A DNA stretch of 64,000 nt from Ectocarpus siliculosus. Lineage: Eukaryota; Sar; Phaeophyceae; Ectocarpales; Ectocarpaceae. Positions 48,750 through 62,200 of the stretch are shown here, piece after piece. Both the position numbers and the translations under genes were made by a program. The notes under the pieces were generated by a model, which had not been told where the DNA came from, made no database searches, and saw only the letters and a list, made by a program, of their open reading frames with translations. Location of the stretch: contig FN649741.1 of the NCBI GenBank assembly GCA_000310025.1, forward strand, positions 707,058 to 771,057. Direction: 5' to 3'. Every line of letters starts with the position of its first letter. Position 1 is the first letter of the stretch.

Positions 48750-51700
48750 ATGTCGTCTTCGTTGCTGGAGAGAGCGCGAGGTTTCCACGAAGACCTCGAG
48801 ATCTACGAGCGTGGGATCATCGACCAATTGGAGACCAAGCCGCGCACCCAAAAGGTGGGGGGATCAGCAGCAGCGCGCACCCGCGTGTGCGGTAAGGGCG
48901 GCAGTTGGCCTTCCGTAAGATTGATAGCAGCTGTGTTGGGGGGGAGGGAGGGTGATTCTCTAAGTCTGCCTCAAGTTTTCCTTATAGGTAAGCAGGGTTG
49001 TTGGTCCACGAAGGATCTACAAGTGGAGGTTCGAGACTGCGTCCGCTGCAGTGAAGCGCGCAACCCCCTTTCGTGGGGGCCGATGTCAGGGCACTGATGG
49101 CGACTCTGTCGGATCGCACGCTGTTGGTTGCAACAGAGGGTTTGTTGCTGCTTCATACTGTCGTGGAGCCAGAGAGATATAGGTTCCTTGGTGCGTGTTG
49201 AATCGCAGACCGCCGCTATCCCGCTATCCACGTCATTGTTCCCAGCTGGTTGTTCCCACCCCTCCCACCTCTGTGTGATGCAGCAAAGATGCTGCTGCAG
49301 ACCCCCTCCACTACCCTCACCCTTTCATTGGTGGTGATTTAGGAGACTGGCGGTGCGAGTCAGCTGTGGCGTCGACAACAGTGTAGTGCACGGCAATAAG
49401 AGAGCCGGTGTTTTTTGGGTATGACCAATGTACTGGGTTCGTAATCGTGAACGATTTTTGATTTCACCAGAGAGTTTGTCCTTCCGTACCTTGCCAACTC
49501 GTCCCTGCAAAGCCATGATATCCTCAGAAAGTTGCTTGTCCTAGACTGCTCGCAGACGTGCTGACAGCACGCCTCGCCTGCTTGATGCCATGAGCCACGT
49601 ATCGTCTCGACACTTGGCGGCATTCTGGACTCAAGTTCTCTCCCCTCCCTGTGCTTCTATCTGCGCGACCAGGAGCGCGTGGCACAACAACACCGGATAG
49701 CCAACCTCTGCGACGGGTCCACCGAACGCAGCCAAGGTCTCCATGAGATTTATGAAGACACTGACGGCTCCATGAGGGAAGAGGTGAGAAACACAAGCAT
49801 GTCTTCTGCCCTTAGGAGCATGGTGCAATCCACCCTCTGTCCCGATACTAGCGCCCAAGCGCGATCTTCATCGTTTCTCGTCAACACAAGCAGTCCTTGC
49901 GCTGTGGCCCATTCCACGCCTGCTATGCGCGCCTGTGGCTTACTCTCCACACGGTGCACGCTTTCTGGGCAACAGGTGGCGTCAATGAGGGGCCAGAAAG
50001 TAATGGATACCTTCTATGACCGGTTGAAGGAGACTTGGAGCTACCACACGCACCATCCGGGACTGCCGGTGAGAGCCCGGAAAGGAGAACGCCTTCACTG
50101 GAGAGTTTTCGTCGAGAGGAGCGCTTTGCGGCATTTTGTGTGTACCCGTTTGTGGCATGTTTGTTTTAACCGGAAGCCAAGCATTTTTCGAGGAAATAAT
50201 GTCTGGCCTTTCGTGTTGCTGCAGAAATCTTCTCGGTGTGGACAGACTTTCGCAAAGGGTTTATCTTTGCTGCATCCCCCTGTTCAGAGCGCATGCCCAA
50301 CGCTTCCCGCGCACTAAATAGAACTTCACACCTGTCCCATTGCGCTGTAGAGCGGTCGGCCTGACTCCGGCTTGTTTTACGGGCGCTGGCTGGCTTTGGT
50401 TCACAGTCAAGAGTGCCGACTCCGCCAAACTTGTTTCGTTGTCGCGTGCGTTTTGACGGTGGCTGTGGTGGCTGCTTGATTGCTTTAATGCTTGCCCTTA
50501 GGTGACATTCGGACCGAACTTGGAGGCAGAGACGGAGGTGAAAGTGCAGTTCTCCGGAGAAGAGCTCTACGGCAAGGTGAGACACTGCTGCTGCTGCGCG
50601 AGTGCCGGCGTGCTTGGGAGGGGGGGAGGTGTACCGTCTCCTCTGCTTGTGTACACGTGATAATCAGGAGGCAAGGATAAGGGTGGCGGCGATGGTGAGC
50701 TCTGTGGTGCTACAATCTGTGCCATGTTGTGTTTATTGTCGAGGTTGTGTGCATATGGCCGTGAAGATGCTATCGATCAATGCCATTCTCACGACATTCC
50801 TGCACGCACCGCCTGCCTCTTTTGATTTAATTCTGCCTTCATCGTCGTCGTCGTCGTTGTCGTTGTGGTGTTGGCGGCGTGTAGTTCTTCGACCTGCACG
50901 GCATGTTCGTTCGGTGGGTCAACCTTCCTCAGTGCAAGGACAAGCAGCTGGACTACTCGCAGTTCCTACAGGCCTTGGGAAGGTTCGAGGACATCCCGGA
51001 GCAAGAAAAGGTGCGGTTAAGCTAGCCGCTTGCCGTGGTGTTGCAAGAGGAAATACTCAAGGTCGTTGCGCCGTTGGCGTGCAAAACGGGAGGGACGGAA
51101 GATTGGCTTCAGCGTACACCATGCCCCAGTGTTTCTCTTGTGTTTGGTTGGTATGTTGACGTGAACCTGATGGAATGACCTTATTTTTTCGTCGAGGTAG
51201 GAGAGTTTTCAACAACATTTCTGGAGCAGAAGAGGTACAGTTTTCGTTGCGGGTTTCGAGGGGCTAGCGGGCCCAAACCGTGGAAAATCGAAGGCGAGCC
51301 GGTCTCTCCCCCTCTCCATGCTTCTCTTTCGTCGTCGGCATTTCTGTTTTGCGTACCGATTGTGCTTGCCAGTGTCCTCATTGTTAGGTTTCATTGCTGA
51401 GGCGGTTCTCTCTGCTTGCTGCGTCATTGATCGCGATGGTGCATTGCTACTGTCTTCCGTCCCCGAGTTCTGCAACGAAGCAGCAGTCCCAACACCCGAC
51501 ACCTTGCCGTGCTCGTTCTGACCCCCCTTTTGCTCTTCTCGCCCGGACAGCTTCGCGGGAAGGCCTACGCGGGTTTCTTGGCGGACCTGAGGGAGTACCT
51601 GGGCGGCTTCCTCACTCGCACACAGCCTCTCGTCGACCTCGACGAGGTGAGAGGAAGCAGTGACTTGAATTGAGTTTTTTTTTCACATTTTTGACTAGAC

Positions 51701-54700
51701 ATAATATATTTCGGTTTCATGTTTGCTGTCTCAGTTTTCGATGTCAATTCACGTTTGCTGCTCATTATTTTTTTCAGCTTCCTATTGCGGTCCAATTTTC
51801 GATGCTTCTGTGTTTTTGTTCTTCGGGTAGAACGTTGGTTCGCTTCACCTAACTGCTGTATTTGGCGCTTATCGGTGTCTATTTTTGCCGACCTCGCTTC
51901 CTTTGTTCTTACCGTGGCCTCATTTCCTTACGTCGAACCGTTTTTATCGTCTTGGGTTTTGGACTACGCTGACGGCTCTAGCGTTATTTATTCCATTGCG
52001 CGCCGCTTTTCGCACGTCTCTCTTGCTTCTATGTATTCATTTTAGGTGCTGGGTGACACGGACAGCTCTTTCGAGGAGGCCTGGGAGGCGGGGACGTTGC
52101 CGGGGTGGACGTCTGGGCGAGCGGCGGCGGCGGCAGCAGCAGCAGCAGCAGCGGGGAAAGGCGGCGCGGCGGCCCCGCGGGTGCTGGACTTGAAAAAGTG
52201 AGCTGTGGGGGCAGGCACTGCTGGTGGTGGTTTGTGCGTAGGTGGTGTTTTGGGGCAGTGTTGAATGGTTCTGTTGCTGTTGGATGGCGTTGTGTGTTGA
52301 CACGCACAGCCATGTTGTTGTTGTTGATGGGAGTGATGACATCACGGGGTTGTTGTCGATAACTCGCCAAGTGCCCGTCGGTACGCGGGTAGGTAGTTAC
52401 CGACGACACAAATGAAGTCTAGGTTGGGTATTTGCATTGGTGTGCCCGTTGGTGTCGTGGGCAGTGATCGCCACCAATCACCGCAAGTTTGATCCGCTGA
52501 CGTGCCGTGTTCGCAGGGTGTATGGTGTGCCCGCATGAGGTCGCCATTGTGGCACGGTGTTCTTTTCTCCCAAGAACGGTGCTGCCGTGCTCATAACGCG
52601 ACAGCTGTGGGTGGTTCTGAGCGACTTGTGAAGGAATGTTATTGTTATTGTTGTTGTCTTCACGTTAAAAACCATTCCGATTTCTCTACCCAGTGCCTCC
52701 CTCTTTCTGTACACTGATCTAACACTTGAAGCGATCGATTGGAGGGTGGGAATTTTGAATCACCAACCGTTGTGCTGAGGAGGCCTTAACATGAGCGATG
52801 CACGCGTGTGCCCGGTGCTGTGGTCGTCTTCTTGTATGCGTATCAGGTTCCACGACGCGGACGAGCTGCGCGCTTTGGGCATGGACCGCCTGAAGGAAGC
52901 TCTTCAAGCCATCGGACTCAAGTGCGGCGGTACCCTGGAGCAGAGAGCGGATCGGCTCTTTTCTGTGAAGGGGAAAAAGCCGGAGGAGATCGACCAGAAA
53001 CTCAAGGTACTGTACCTCAAGACAGCAAACTAGTGTACACACTTGATGAAAAATCTTGTCTTTGACATATGGTCAATTGTAAACCCCTCTGGCTTATATA
53101 AGGGGAATTCGATTTTTCAAACAGCCCATTTATTTTCTTTGGGGCAGCACCGCTTGCCTGCCATGCATGGATTCCAGTTCCTCGAAATTGGTATTCAGCC
53201 GTGGGGTCATCACGTTGTTCTCTCCACCTGACAACGCCAATAATTCGCGGTCATGACACCACAGAACCATGAACCGCTAGACCCGCTGAGGATTTTTTTT
53301 TTGGTTGTCGCCACATGGATGTTGATGCTTGTGTTACGACCGGCAGCAGAGGAACAGCAAGATACTAGGCCAACCGCTGGCTCATCCTTCCACTGAAACG
53401 TTCCCCTGTACTTACGATCCCTTCTCCTTTTTGGTTGTGGTGATTTTTTCCCAGGCGAAGGGGAAAAAGGAGGGGAAGGGCGTGAGCAACGGAGTGGCGC
53501 CGGGCCACGGTGCGGACCCAAACGCGAATGGCCCCGCTGGGGGGGGGGGGGGGAGGGGCGGCGGGAAGGAGGAGCGGCGCAAACAGCTCGCTGCTCTAGA
53601 GACAAAGGTGACCCGAGAGTTTCATGCCGGGATCAATTGGTTTGGGTTTATGTTTGGGAATGTCTTGAAAGGTTTGGTGGAGCTTGAGATCACTTGTAGT
53701 CGGGCACGCTGTGTGGTACGATGGAGGCCGTTTGAGAGTTTCTTGTGGGTTGTGCTATTAGGGGTTGTTCCGGTGGCCCGCATTCAAGGCCAAAGCACAC
53801 GCGGCAGTGAAAACAAGATTGGGGAATGGTTGTCGACGGTGCGATGCGGCACGCAGAGAGAGCCAATGACATCCCTTCTTTGTGTACGGTGGAGTCCATG
53901 AAGCCTCAAACTAGCAAGAATGCCGGCAGGTTATGAGGAACAGCAGTTGTAATTTATGAAGAACAGCAGTACAAGATTTCCATTTCTAGCTCTTGATGAA
54001 CCCATGACCTTGGTTGTTGTGGTTCATCCACATCCCGTCGAACAACGGTGGTGGTGGCAGAGGAAGTGGGGTGTCCACCCCCACCGGAAGCTGACAGTCC
54101 CGTGGCTCCCACAAGCAGTGGAGGCAGCCAGGAGCAATGGAAAAAATCAGACGAGTTGATGACCTTGGTTGTTGTGGTTCATCCATATCCACCGTTGCTG
54201 TTGGTGATGTAGGCGCCGACAACAACCGAAATGCTGGTGACCATCTTCCCCCCTTTTTTTTTTGCCTTCACGCCTGTTATTGGCTCTGGCCATGGTGTCA
54301 AAAAGGTGAAAGCGCTTCTAGAGGTACAGACGGACACACTAGAGTCGACGAAGCGGCAGGTGGACAAGAAGCACACTAGGACGGTAGAGGAGCGCGACCA
54401 GGAGATCCAAGAGGAGGAGCAAGGAGCTCTCCCGGAGTTCAACGAGGTCGGTGCCCACATGTAGTCATGTCTTGGGTTGTCATCGTCGTTGTTGGAGTTG
54501 TATTCGCAATACTGGCCGTTCTAGTGCCAACTTCTGCTCTACATGTGTCTGTCGAAAATACGTTAGTTCTCAGAGATCCATTCGTATGTCTGTCAGATCA
54601 AAGGGGCGATGGGCCCACATCCAACCATCCAACCGATACGGCCCAACCGAAGCGACCGATGACGTCACTCGACTAGGCCAATCAAATCAACCCCAGTCCC

Positions 54701-56170
54701 GAGCTATCTATCCGATCAGAAATGACCTATGGCCTTTACTTGTAACCTAACCTACCGAAACTTGTAACTTAACCTACCGAATCACCAGGAGGAAGAAGAG
54801 GAGAGCGATGAGGAAGGGCCCATCTACAACCCCCTCAATCTCCCGCTCGGGTGGGATGGAAAACCTATTCCGTACTGGCTCTACAAGCTGCACGGGCTCG
54901 GGGTAGAGTTCAAGTGCGAGATCTGCGGCGATTTCAGCTACAAGGGTCGGAGGTATGTGTGTGTTAGTTATTAGCATCCGATCAATGAAAATACGCCAGT
55001 CTTATCGGCAAAGAACGGGCTCAAGGCCATGATCTGTGTGTGTTGCTGGTTGTTTTTGTAATCTTCGTGGCCATGTCCTCACGAATATTGTGAGGGCTTC
55101 CCAGCCGCCATAGGTGCTGTGCTCTTTCATCCACGTAGTGAAGATGAGAGCCGGAGGAAGTGCAAGCTCCGGCTGTTGTATGCATGCCAATAGTCTTGAT
55201 GAAACCGTTCAAAGATAGTCCGCAAATTCGTGCCTGCTCCGTTCTTCTCTCCCGTGCTTGTCGTGGAGCTGTGTTTATCTCTTGTCGGACGTTGTGCTGC
55301 CGCTGTTGTTTCGACCGGCGCAATCGAGCTGCTTCGAACGATATCCTCACCCACACCGATACATTTATGTTTCCCCCTTCTGGTTTATACCTTTGTTTCG
55401 GCTCTTATCGAGCACATGTTTAATTTTTGTCTTCGCCGCGCGCTGTGTGCGTGTGTGTGTCTGTGTGTTTGTGTGTGTGCCTTTTTTTTTTGCTTGTGGT
55501 GCTGTCGTTGCTGCTGCCGCAGGAATTTTGACCGGCACTTCCAAGAATGGCGTCACGCGCACGGCATGCGATGCTTGGGCATCCCGAATACGAAGCACTT
55601 CCACGACATCGTCCTTATCCAGGTGGGGCGGCAGGCAGAACAATTATTTGGTAGAGATATCTGCCAGCAACAATTGGTAAAGATATCTACCAGCTCTTCT
55701 GATGTGCGGTGTGTGTTGCACGTGAACGATGCTGGTCATGTTCGACTCAATCACGGCACCTTGATGATGGCAACATTGGAACGCAGTGTTGCGGTGAACA
55801 GCAGCACTTGTGGCGTCACTCTTTGGAAACTAGACATGGAAACGTTGACGGTTTCGTGTATCAGTGTGGGCAGCTTGGGGTGTCTGGTGGTCAAGAATTC
55901 ACAGACTCACCAACCCCCCAATAGATCACTGCAGCGATAACGTTTTGACCCCTCCAAGCAAAGATGGCTACAAATAAACAACGTTGTTCTCTCGACGATT
56001 GCTTCTCTCTGCTGGTCATGCAGGACGCCCGAGACCTCTATGCCAAGATCAAAGACTCGTTGGACAAGGAGCAGTGGAACCCCGAAGACAACGAGGAGTA
56101 CGAAGACGGGGAGGGCAACGTTCTCAACAGACGCACCTACGAGGACTTGGCCCGCCAAGGCCTCATGTAA
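48750..56170 (+). CDS. SF3A3: Splicing factor 3A subunit 3 (SF3a60, Prp9 homologue)
   Basis: Thirteen exons: 48750-48854, 49673-49783, 49976-50068, 50502-50576, 50885-51010, 51551-51646, 52046-52197, 52847-53006, 53455-53607, 54306-54446, 54789-54952, 55523-55622, 56024-56170; all phases agree; 540 residues (human 501). SF3A3 is part of the SF3a complex of U2 snRNP and is needed to form the prespliceosome. Visible parts are an N-terminal helical region ([19 protein letters not shown]), the [13 protein letters not shown] / [15 protein letters not shown] block, a SAP-like segment ([34 protein letters not shown]), a coiled-coil and acidic region, then [20 protein letters not shown] and a matrin-type C2H2 finger (Cys447, Cys450, His464, His470) running into [15 protein letters not shown]. 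It ends [11 protein letters not shown]. Extra length comes from an Ala tract in exon 7 and a Gly tract in exon 9. Confidence 0.96.
54004..54190. repeat. 32-base direct repeat in SF3A3 intron 9
   Basis: ATGACCTTGGTTGTTGTGGT followed by TCATCCA(C/T)ATCC occurs at 54004-54035 and again at 54159-54190, 155 bases apart, with one mismatch. The sequence between them is not repeated. Confidence 0.85.
54738..54781. repeat. 22-base tandem repeat at the 3' end of SF3A3 intron 10
   Basis: ACTTGTAAC(C/T)TAACCTACCGAA occurs twice in direct succession and ends seven bases before the exon 11 acceptor AG at 54787-54788. Each copy contains a TAAC core in a position suitable for a branch point, so the intron may have two candidate branch sites. 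Confidence 0.85.
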
Positions 56171-56204
56171 CGGAGTGGTGGCCTGGCGTGGTGCCGAGAC
56201 GGCG

Positions 56205-56251
<47 letters not shown>

Positions 56252-56327
56252 AGGCGGTGGCCAGGGGAGTGAGGGAATGCTCCGCTCTGTACCAGCGTGT
56301 GCTCGGGGGGGGGGGGGGGGGTAGTTG

Positions 56328-56360
<33 letters not shown>

Positions 56361-58199
56361 TGGTTTCGGGCATGGACGAAGCGAGAGGGAGGTTTGCTGG
56401 TTTGCTGCTGCTACCGTTGGACCTGCTAAGCGTGCGTGCTCGTGTGGCGGATCGGACATTGGTGGAGTGTTTGTTGGTCTCCCGTTTCAGATGTCGAAGA
56501 GAGTTGCAAGTACAGGGCACGGCTTCATCTTCTCTTGTGCGGGCTGAATGCGTTATTGTACGAAGCGTGTTTCGAAGATGATCACGGTTCGCTATAGGAA
56601 ACAGCTAGTTGCGTGTCTGGAATGCGGGGAAGTGGTGTATCCATTGTCGTAGTTTTTTTTCATTTCCTGCTATTGCCTCAGGTAACGATAGCCAATGTAA
56701 GTGTACAAGTTGCTGCTGCGCACGTTTTTCTACCGCCTATCGTTGATGCGTTCATGGTTTGTACCAGTACGGTGCCTCGTGTAGCAAAAGGGTCAGATGG
56801 ACTTGCTGTCCCAACGGACGTTGTAGTTTCTTTCATTTTCATTTCGACGTACAAGAGATGGCTAGGGTAGGAACACAGCAGACGGGTAGTGTTAGCTTTT
56901 CGAAACGGGGGATCACCCTTAACCAGCGGGTCTCGCATGCCGTTCATCCATACTGACGCAAGGAATAGAGCTCGTCAGGCAGGAAACTTCGCAAAATGAA
57001 ATTTACGCTTATGGCGCCGGCTGCGGAGACCGATCATGAAGCTTGTGTAGCCGTGTTTTCCCGTGACGATCGGGTACACCTTGTATTCATCAAGGAAGTT
57101 CGTATGGCTTGCAGATGCCGGGGATTTGGGTGCCGTTTCCCTGCCACAGCTTTGATGATGCCAAGTTATGCTTGCCCTTGCACCAAGCGGCCTCATTTTC
57201 GATGCCTGTATAGTTTTTCTCTGCTGGCCAAAGAAGCAGGAATAGTTGTTGCACAGGCAAAGCACCAACGTCTCGGCCGATATAAGATAGTGTGTATGGT
57301 GGTGGCGTTTTAGGGGCTTACGGCGGCCACGGCTGGATAGTGTTGGTGTCATCGAAACACGAGCGTCAAGATGGCCTCGACGCTGTCCGAAAGAGGCCGA
57401 AAGTCGATTCCTCGACGTGTGATCACGCTACCTTGGGAAAATTCTTGTGTTCGGGTCAACATCAACATGTGTTTTCAGAAGATACGAGTATGCTACATCC
57501 AACGAGGAAGAGTACCCACCCGGGACAGGGCTAGATGGTACATGGCATGTCGAAGTCCCTAGGGTGAAGCTTGGGTAGCACCGGCCGCAACCATGTAACG
57601 GTCAGAGGCACCAAGTTCAAGTGGAGCACCCTCAGGCAGGGTGCTCGCGGACTCCCTCCTCAGCATGGCCACGCCATAGCACCAATCGTGGAAATGATTA
57701 ATTATGACTTATTTTTCGGCTTGGAACAGCAAACAAACCCGCGGAGCAAACAAGCTGCAGGGGGGTGAAGGCTCTCATCGCCCCCCCCGCCCGCCCGCCC
57801 GTTCGTCACTCTACTTCTCCAGTCGTTTGTGCGGCCAACCAACAACAACGCACTTTCGTCTGTCCCTCATCTGACTACACGTCGTCGTCCTTTCCCCAAA
57901 CACGCAATAGACCCATCCGCGTCGCGAAGACGCACCAAAACCCAAACTGATTTTCGCTACTTTGTTGTTCGAAAGCACGAGGGCATGAAGCTCTACGTGG
58001 GTCTGTACGCTTAAGTCAAAGCGTGAACCACTGCTTCTCTATCGCCCTTTCTCTGCTCCTCTCTACAGTCCTCTACTACACCATATATTGCACTCCTCTA
58101 CACCTTTCCGCACAACGAGCATTCACGTACCCACCCCTCTCAGAGGGCGACAACTCTCATCACTACCGGGTTGCCCCCAGGTCACTCAGCGTAGTACCC
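56171..58199. other. Convergent intergenic region between SF3A3 and the small heat shock gene
   Basis: It contains a GA repeat at 56208-56248, a G run at about 56305-56321 and a CTG repeat at about 56328-56357, all in or near the SF3A3 3' untranslated region. Nothing else is assignable; open frames through the CTG tract are low-complexity. Confidence 0.5.
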
Positions 58200-59243
58200 T
58201 TAGGACCCAGTGTCGCCGTCGGTAGCAGCAGCGCCCCCTTTGATGGAAACCTTGCCGTCGCCAGACCCGCCCCCGACGCCGCCGCCGCCGCCCAACGGGA
58301 TCCGGAAGCGGCTGGAGACGGGGGCCTCCTTCTTAGGGAAGGTAATGGTCAGGACGCCGTCGGTGAGGTCGGCGTTGGCGGTGGCGGTGTCCGCTGCCTC
58401 CGGGAGGCGGACAGACCGGGAAGTCTTGCCGTAGGAACGCTCGACAAAGTGATACCTGTGATGTTGGACAAGTTCGTTTTTTCATTCGAGAGAGACGCAG
58501 CGGACGATTCAGACGGGGGTGGGTGCCAAGAGTTACAGATCTAGCGAAAGAGAAAAACGAAGCCCGGGAAGCGTGTTTTAGCGGGTACATGATCGAGGCC
58601 GGTCGATTTGCTTGTTGATTGCGGGGGATTCGGTCGTTCGGAAATCGTCATGGAGTGTCATCAGGAAGAGGGATCTTGGCTACCGTAGGCAATAGACGAC
58701 TTTCATGCCGACCGGAAAGAAGCTTGAAGCAGCCCATGACTGCCCCGCAATTTTATTCTGTGTTATTCGTGACCACGGATCGAAACCAACTGCTTATACA
58801 TGTCCTCTATCACACCACCTACTTGGCATAGCTTCAACAAAATTGCATCAAACGCCTAGAGGAACACCAAGCTAGATGATCCGGACAAGCCTAGAGACGA
58901 TAGGACCACAAAGGACGTTACATACGCGAACGGGAGTCCAAGAACCTGGTGTCCGGGTCACTCACTTCCTGTCGCCGTCCTTGCCGTCGCCCTTCTCCTC
59001 CTTCTCGCTCTTACGCTCGCCCGACACCGTCAGTACGCCGGATTCCTGGTCAACATCGATGGAGACGTCCTCTTTCTTCATCCCGGGAAGGTCGGCAATC
59101 AGCTCGAACCCATCTTTTGTCTCGTGGAAATCCAGGCTCATGCCGAGGGACCTGCTGCCATCTCCAAAGAGGCTGGTGGGGAAGGTAGGAAACATGTCCC
59201 TCGTCGTGGGGAACCGGGAGGCGAGCCCCCAGGGGGCGAGCAT
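58200..59243 (-). CDS. Small heat shock protein (Hsp20/alpha-crystallin family)
   Basis: Two exons: 59243-58966 and 58455-58200, with a 510-base intron in phase 2; about 177 residues from the ATG at 59243. Hsp20 proteins are ATP-independent holdase chaperones that bind unfolding proteins. The N-terminal arm (APWGLASRFPTTRDMF) leads into the alpha-crystallin domain from about residue 36: LDFHETKDGFELIADLPGMK, KEDVSIDVDQESGVLTVSGE, a Lys/Asp-rich loop, then after the intron YHFVERSYGKTSRSVRLPEA and NADLTDGVLTITFPKKEAP. The tail RFRIPL is followed by a Gly-rich stretch and KVSIKG. The frame upstream of 59243 reads NDVFGSIERE back to a good acceptor (AG before 59284), typical of Hsp20 N-termini, so the true start is probably in an unlocated upstream exon. 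Confidence 0.88.
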
Positions 59244-62200
59244 CTCCCGTTCGATCGAACCGAAGACATCGTTGATGGTGGTGGGCCTGGTGTTTCGTCA
59301 TGCGCACGAGCAGCATATGGTGAGAAGAGCTGTTTGCGGCCGTGAAGGGGAGTGGGGGTCGGGACTTCCTGTGTTCACGGAGCATCGAGTATCTCTTGTG
59401 GCTGTTCATAAAGAGGACACGCTACTTCCCTTCAATGGCTCCCTTGGTGCTGGATGCGTTGCACACAGAGAGAGGGATTTCGAGTTCAAAAAGCAAAGTG
59501 CAGAATGTCGCGCAACGCGTCGACTTATACCATGGGCAAGCGGACAGCGCGAAAACAAGGCTACAAAAAGCTGCCTGGCGCCTGCGAGCTTGATCGAGAT
59601 CAGAGGGGAAACCAAGATGCACACGAGATGAACCGAAGCAGTGCGTTTACATAGAAGAACCGCAATCGATCGAGTGTTTGTTTCATTGCAGCGCTGCTAC
59701 TATTATTCTGACATTATTGTTTCCACCAAATGAAAACCGTGTATCAGCATTGACCTCCTGTGTGTCTGTCATAGGGTTACCGGGAGGTTCAGCAACACTA
59801 ACCCGCTCTCTTCGCTTGTATATGCGTTGCACACCAAGGCGGATGACTATCTTCAACAGGAGGATGACTATCTTCAACGACAAATGTTAAAGTTTTGTCC
59901 ATGCAGATCGTGGGGTCTACAATGCACTGCTGCTGTACATACATAGACTACATAGATAACGCACACACACGTGCCGCGGCACACAGACGTTGGTTTTGTT
60001 CAGTCGTCTTGCCTTGACCAACGTTTCAGCAAGCTACAGACCCGCTCTCTCTTTGTGTGTGCACAACTTTCTTATAAAGAAAGCGTTGCTTGCCTGAGGA
60101 CGACGTTCGCAGGGAGTTTTGACGTGGATGCGTTGTCAAGTTGGGACGGTGTGATGACTGAAAGCTTCACCGCAACGAAATCAGCGCAGGCTTCCTGCTC
60201 GATCGGCCCTGCGCACACTACTCTAGTCTGCTTCGACTACGAGCTGTTTCGTTGGGAACACGCATTCTTCCTCGGACCTTCAACACACTTCGAGGCGCCA
60301 TGGACCGATACACTGCTCTTGCCACACGGACAATGATACTTCGTCACTTTGCGCCAAGCAAGCTGGTTCGGGCCCCGAAACAAGTTGTCTAGAGTATGTT
60401 CTCTCTCGTGGAGATCGAGGTGTTGTGCAGGCAGTTAGTGTCGCTGGTATGCGACTTGAGCGTCATGCTCATAGACAGGCCACTCGTCGCTACTGCAACC
60501 AAGACTTACCTCGAGCGCCCCGATGACGTCGCTGCGTTGTTGTTGGTGAGGCTCATGATGCGTTGGCTTGCCCTTGGGTACAGATTTTTTTGTCGCTGGT
60601 CCTTGGTCCCGATCTCTTTCGGTGTCGCTGTTTGCTTGTGACTTCTTGAGAGTTGATCGGTCGTTCTCTGCTTTGTGATTGAGGTGGCGGTGGGGAGAGC
60701 GGGGTGGCGAGACAGAAGTCTTATTCTCGCTGGCTTTTCTGGAATCCGAAAGCTGGCTCTTTCGTATCTTGCCGTCTTCTAGAAACGGGACTGTCAACTG
60801 TGTTGTCAAACAACCCCGCTTGGTTTCACGAGGGAGGCGTTTTCCATGTATGTACCACCGAAAGTTCGTTCCATTGTTCCATATATTGCATATTACATGT
60901 ATGCATACTGCTCTCGAGTCTCGAGTGCAAACCCAGTGTTTGACCCCGTGTCACCTGCATGTACACTACAATTAAGAGTGCTATAGGTTGTAGGGGCCGT
61001 GCGTGTGGCCGGAAAAGTGCAAATGCTAAGTTTTTGGTGTGTGTGTGGGCGGGTTGTTTCTTTGTGTGGTTGTTGGTGATTTTCCCGACAGAGATCTCAC
61101 CGTGATACATGTAGCAGCATACATACCTGAATTTGCGGGTATATCCGACCTTGTTTGTTTATTAGTCGTGCTTCACCGGCATCGTGGTGCACCTTTCGGG
61201 CCATTATTTTTTTTCGAGCTAAAAACTAATCACGGCACCTCATTCATTTGTGCGCAGTTTAGGGAACCAGGAGGTACACCACTGATGGATGTTTGTAGGT
61301 TCGAATGGTGTGATTTGTAATGTGAAGACAAGCATAATAGCAACAACAAAAATGACCGCAACGACAGTCCGGATGACCTGGCGCACATTAATCTGTTGTG
61401 CCCGCAACAAGCGCAAGAAATTTTTTCGCCGTTAGCTGTGTCCATAAATAAGTACACTTCCTTGTCAGCAGGCTTCCGCGAAGCACGTTTCGTGTATCGA
61501 CGGGACCCAATATTCTGGAGATCTGCCGATTTCCACGGTCTACCCGAGGGTGTTTGTTGCAGTCCTAACGTCCTAAACCCACCTACAATCGATTGTAAAT
61601 GAAATAACGATAAGCTCGGCTCGCCTGTGCATAATAGTTGTTAGTTTTTGGTGCTTATATCCTCGTCCACGTATGGTTGGCGCGGGGAGCTTTGACGCGG
61701 CACGGCAGCATGCACGAACAACAGAAGTCAATGAACACACAGCAGTCGCCCTCTTGATCACACGCCTATCACCGGCCTTCTCATGACAAACACCAACAGA
61801 GTAGTACCCTCTGCCTCTCCAACATAGGCACAGCTAGAGCCGTCTCCCTTCCTGGCTGTCCTGGCGCCAACTCACAGACGCGATGAACATGCCGGCGTAT
61901 TACACCCAACCCTCAACAACCATCAACCACGAGTTTGTGAGCACGCTCATTGAGCAGTGCTGCCAAGTCGGGCTGGAAATTGATAACTTCGTGGGGGGTG
62001 GAGGATTCCATCCCTTCTACACAAACAGGCAGCCAAGCAGGCAAAACTATCGTACCGGCATCCATAAAAAACATCGCTATGGTACTGCTGTACAACCTTA
62101 CAACGCTATGCTCATGGTTGCAGATCAGGTCTGCAACCTCTGGAGAAGCCACGTGAGACTTTGTGTGGACAACGGACGAGACTATCGATCGCGGTTACGC

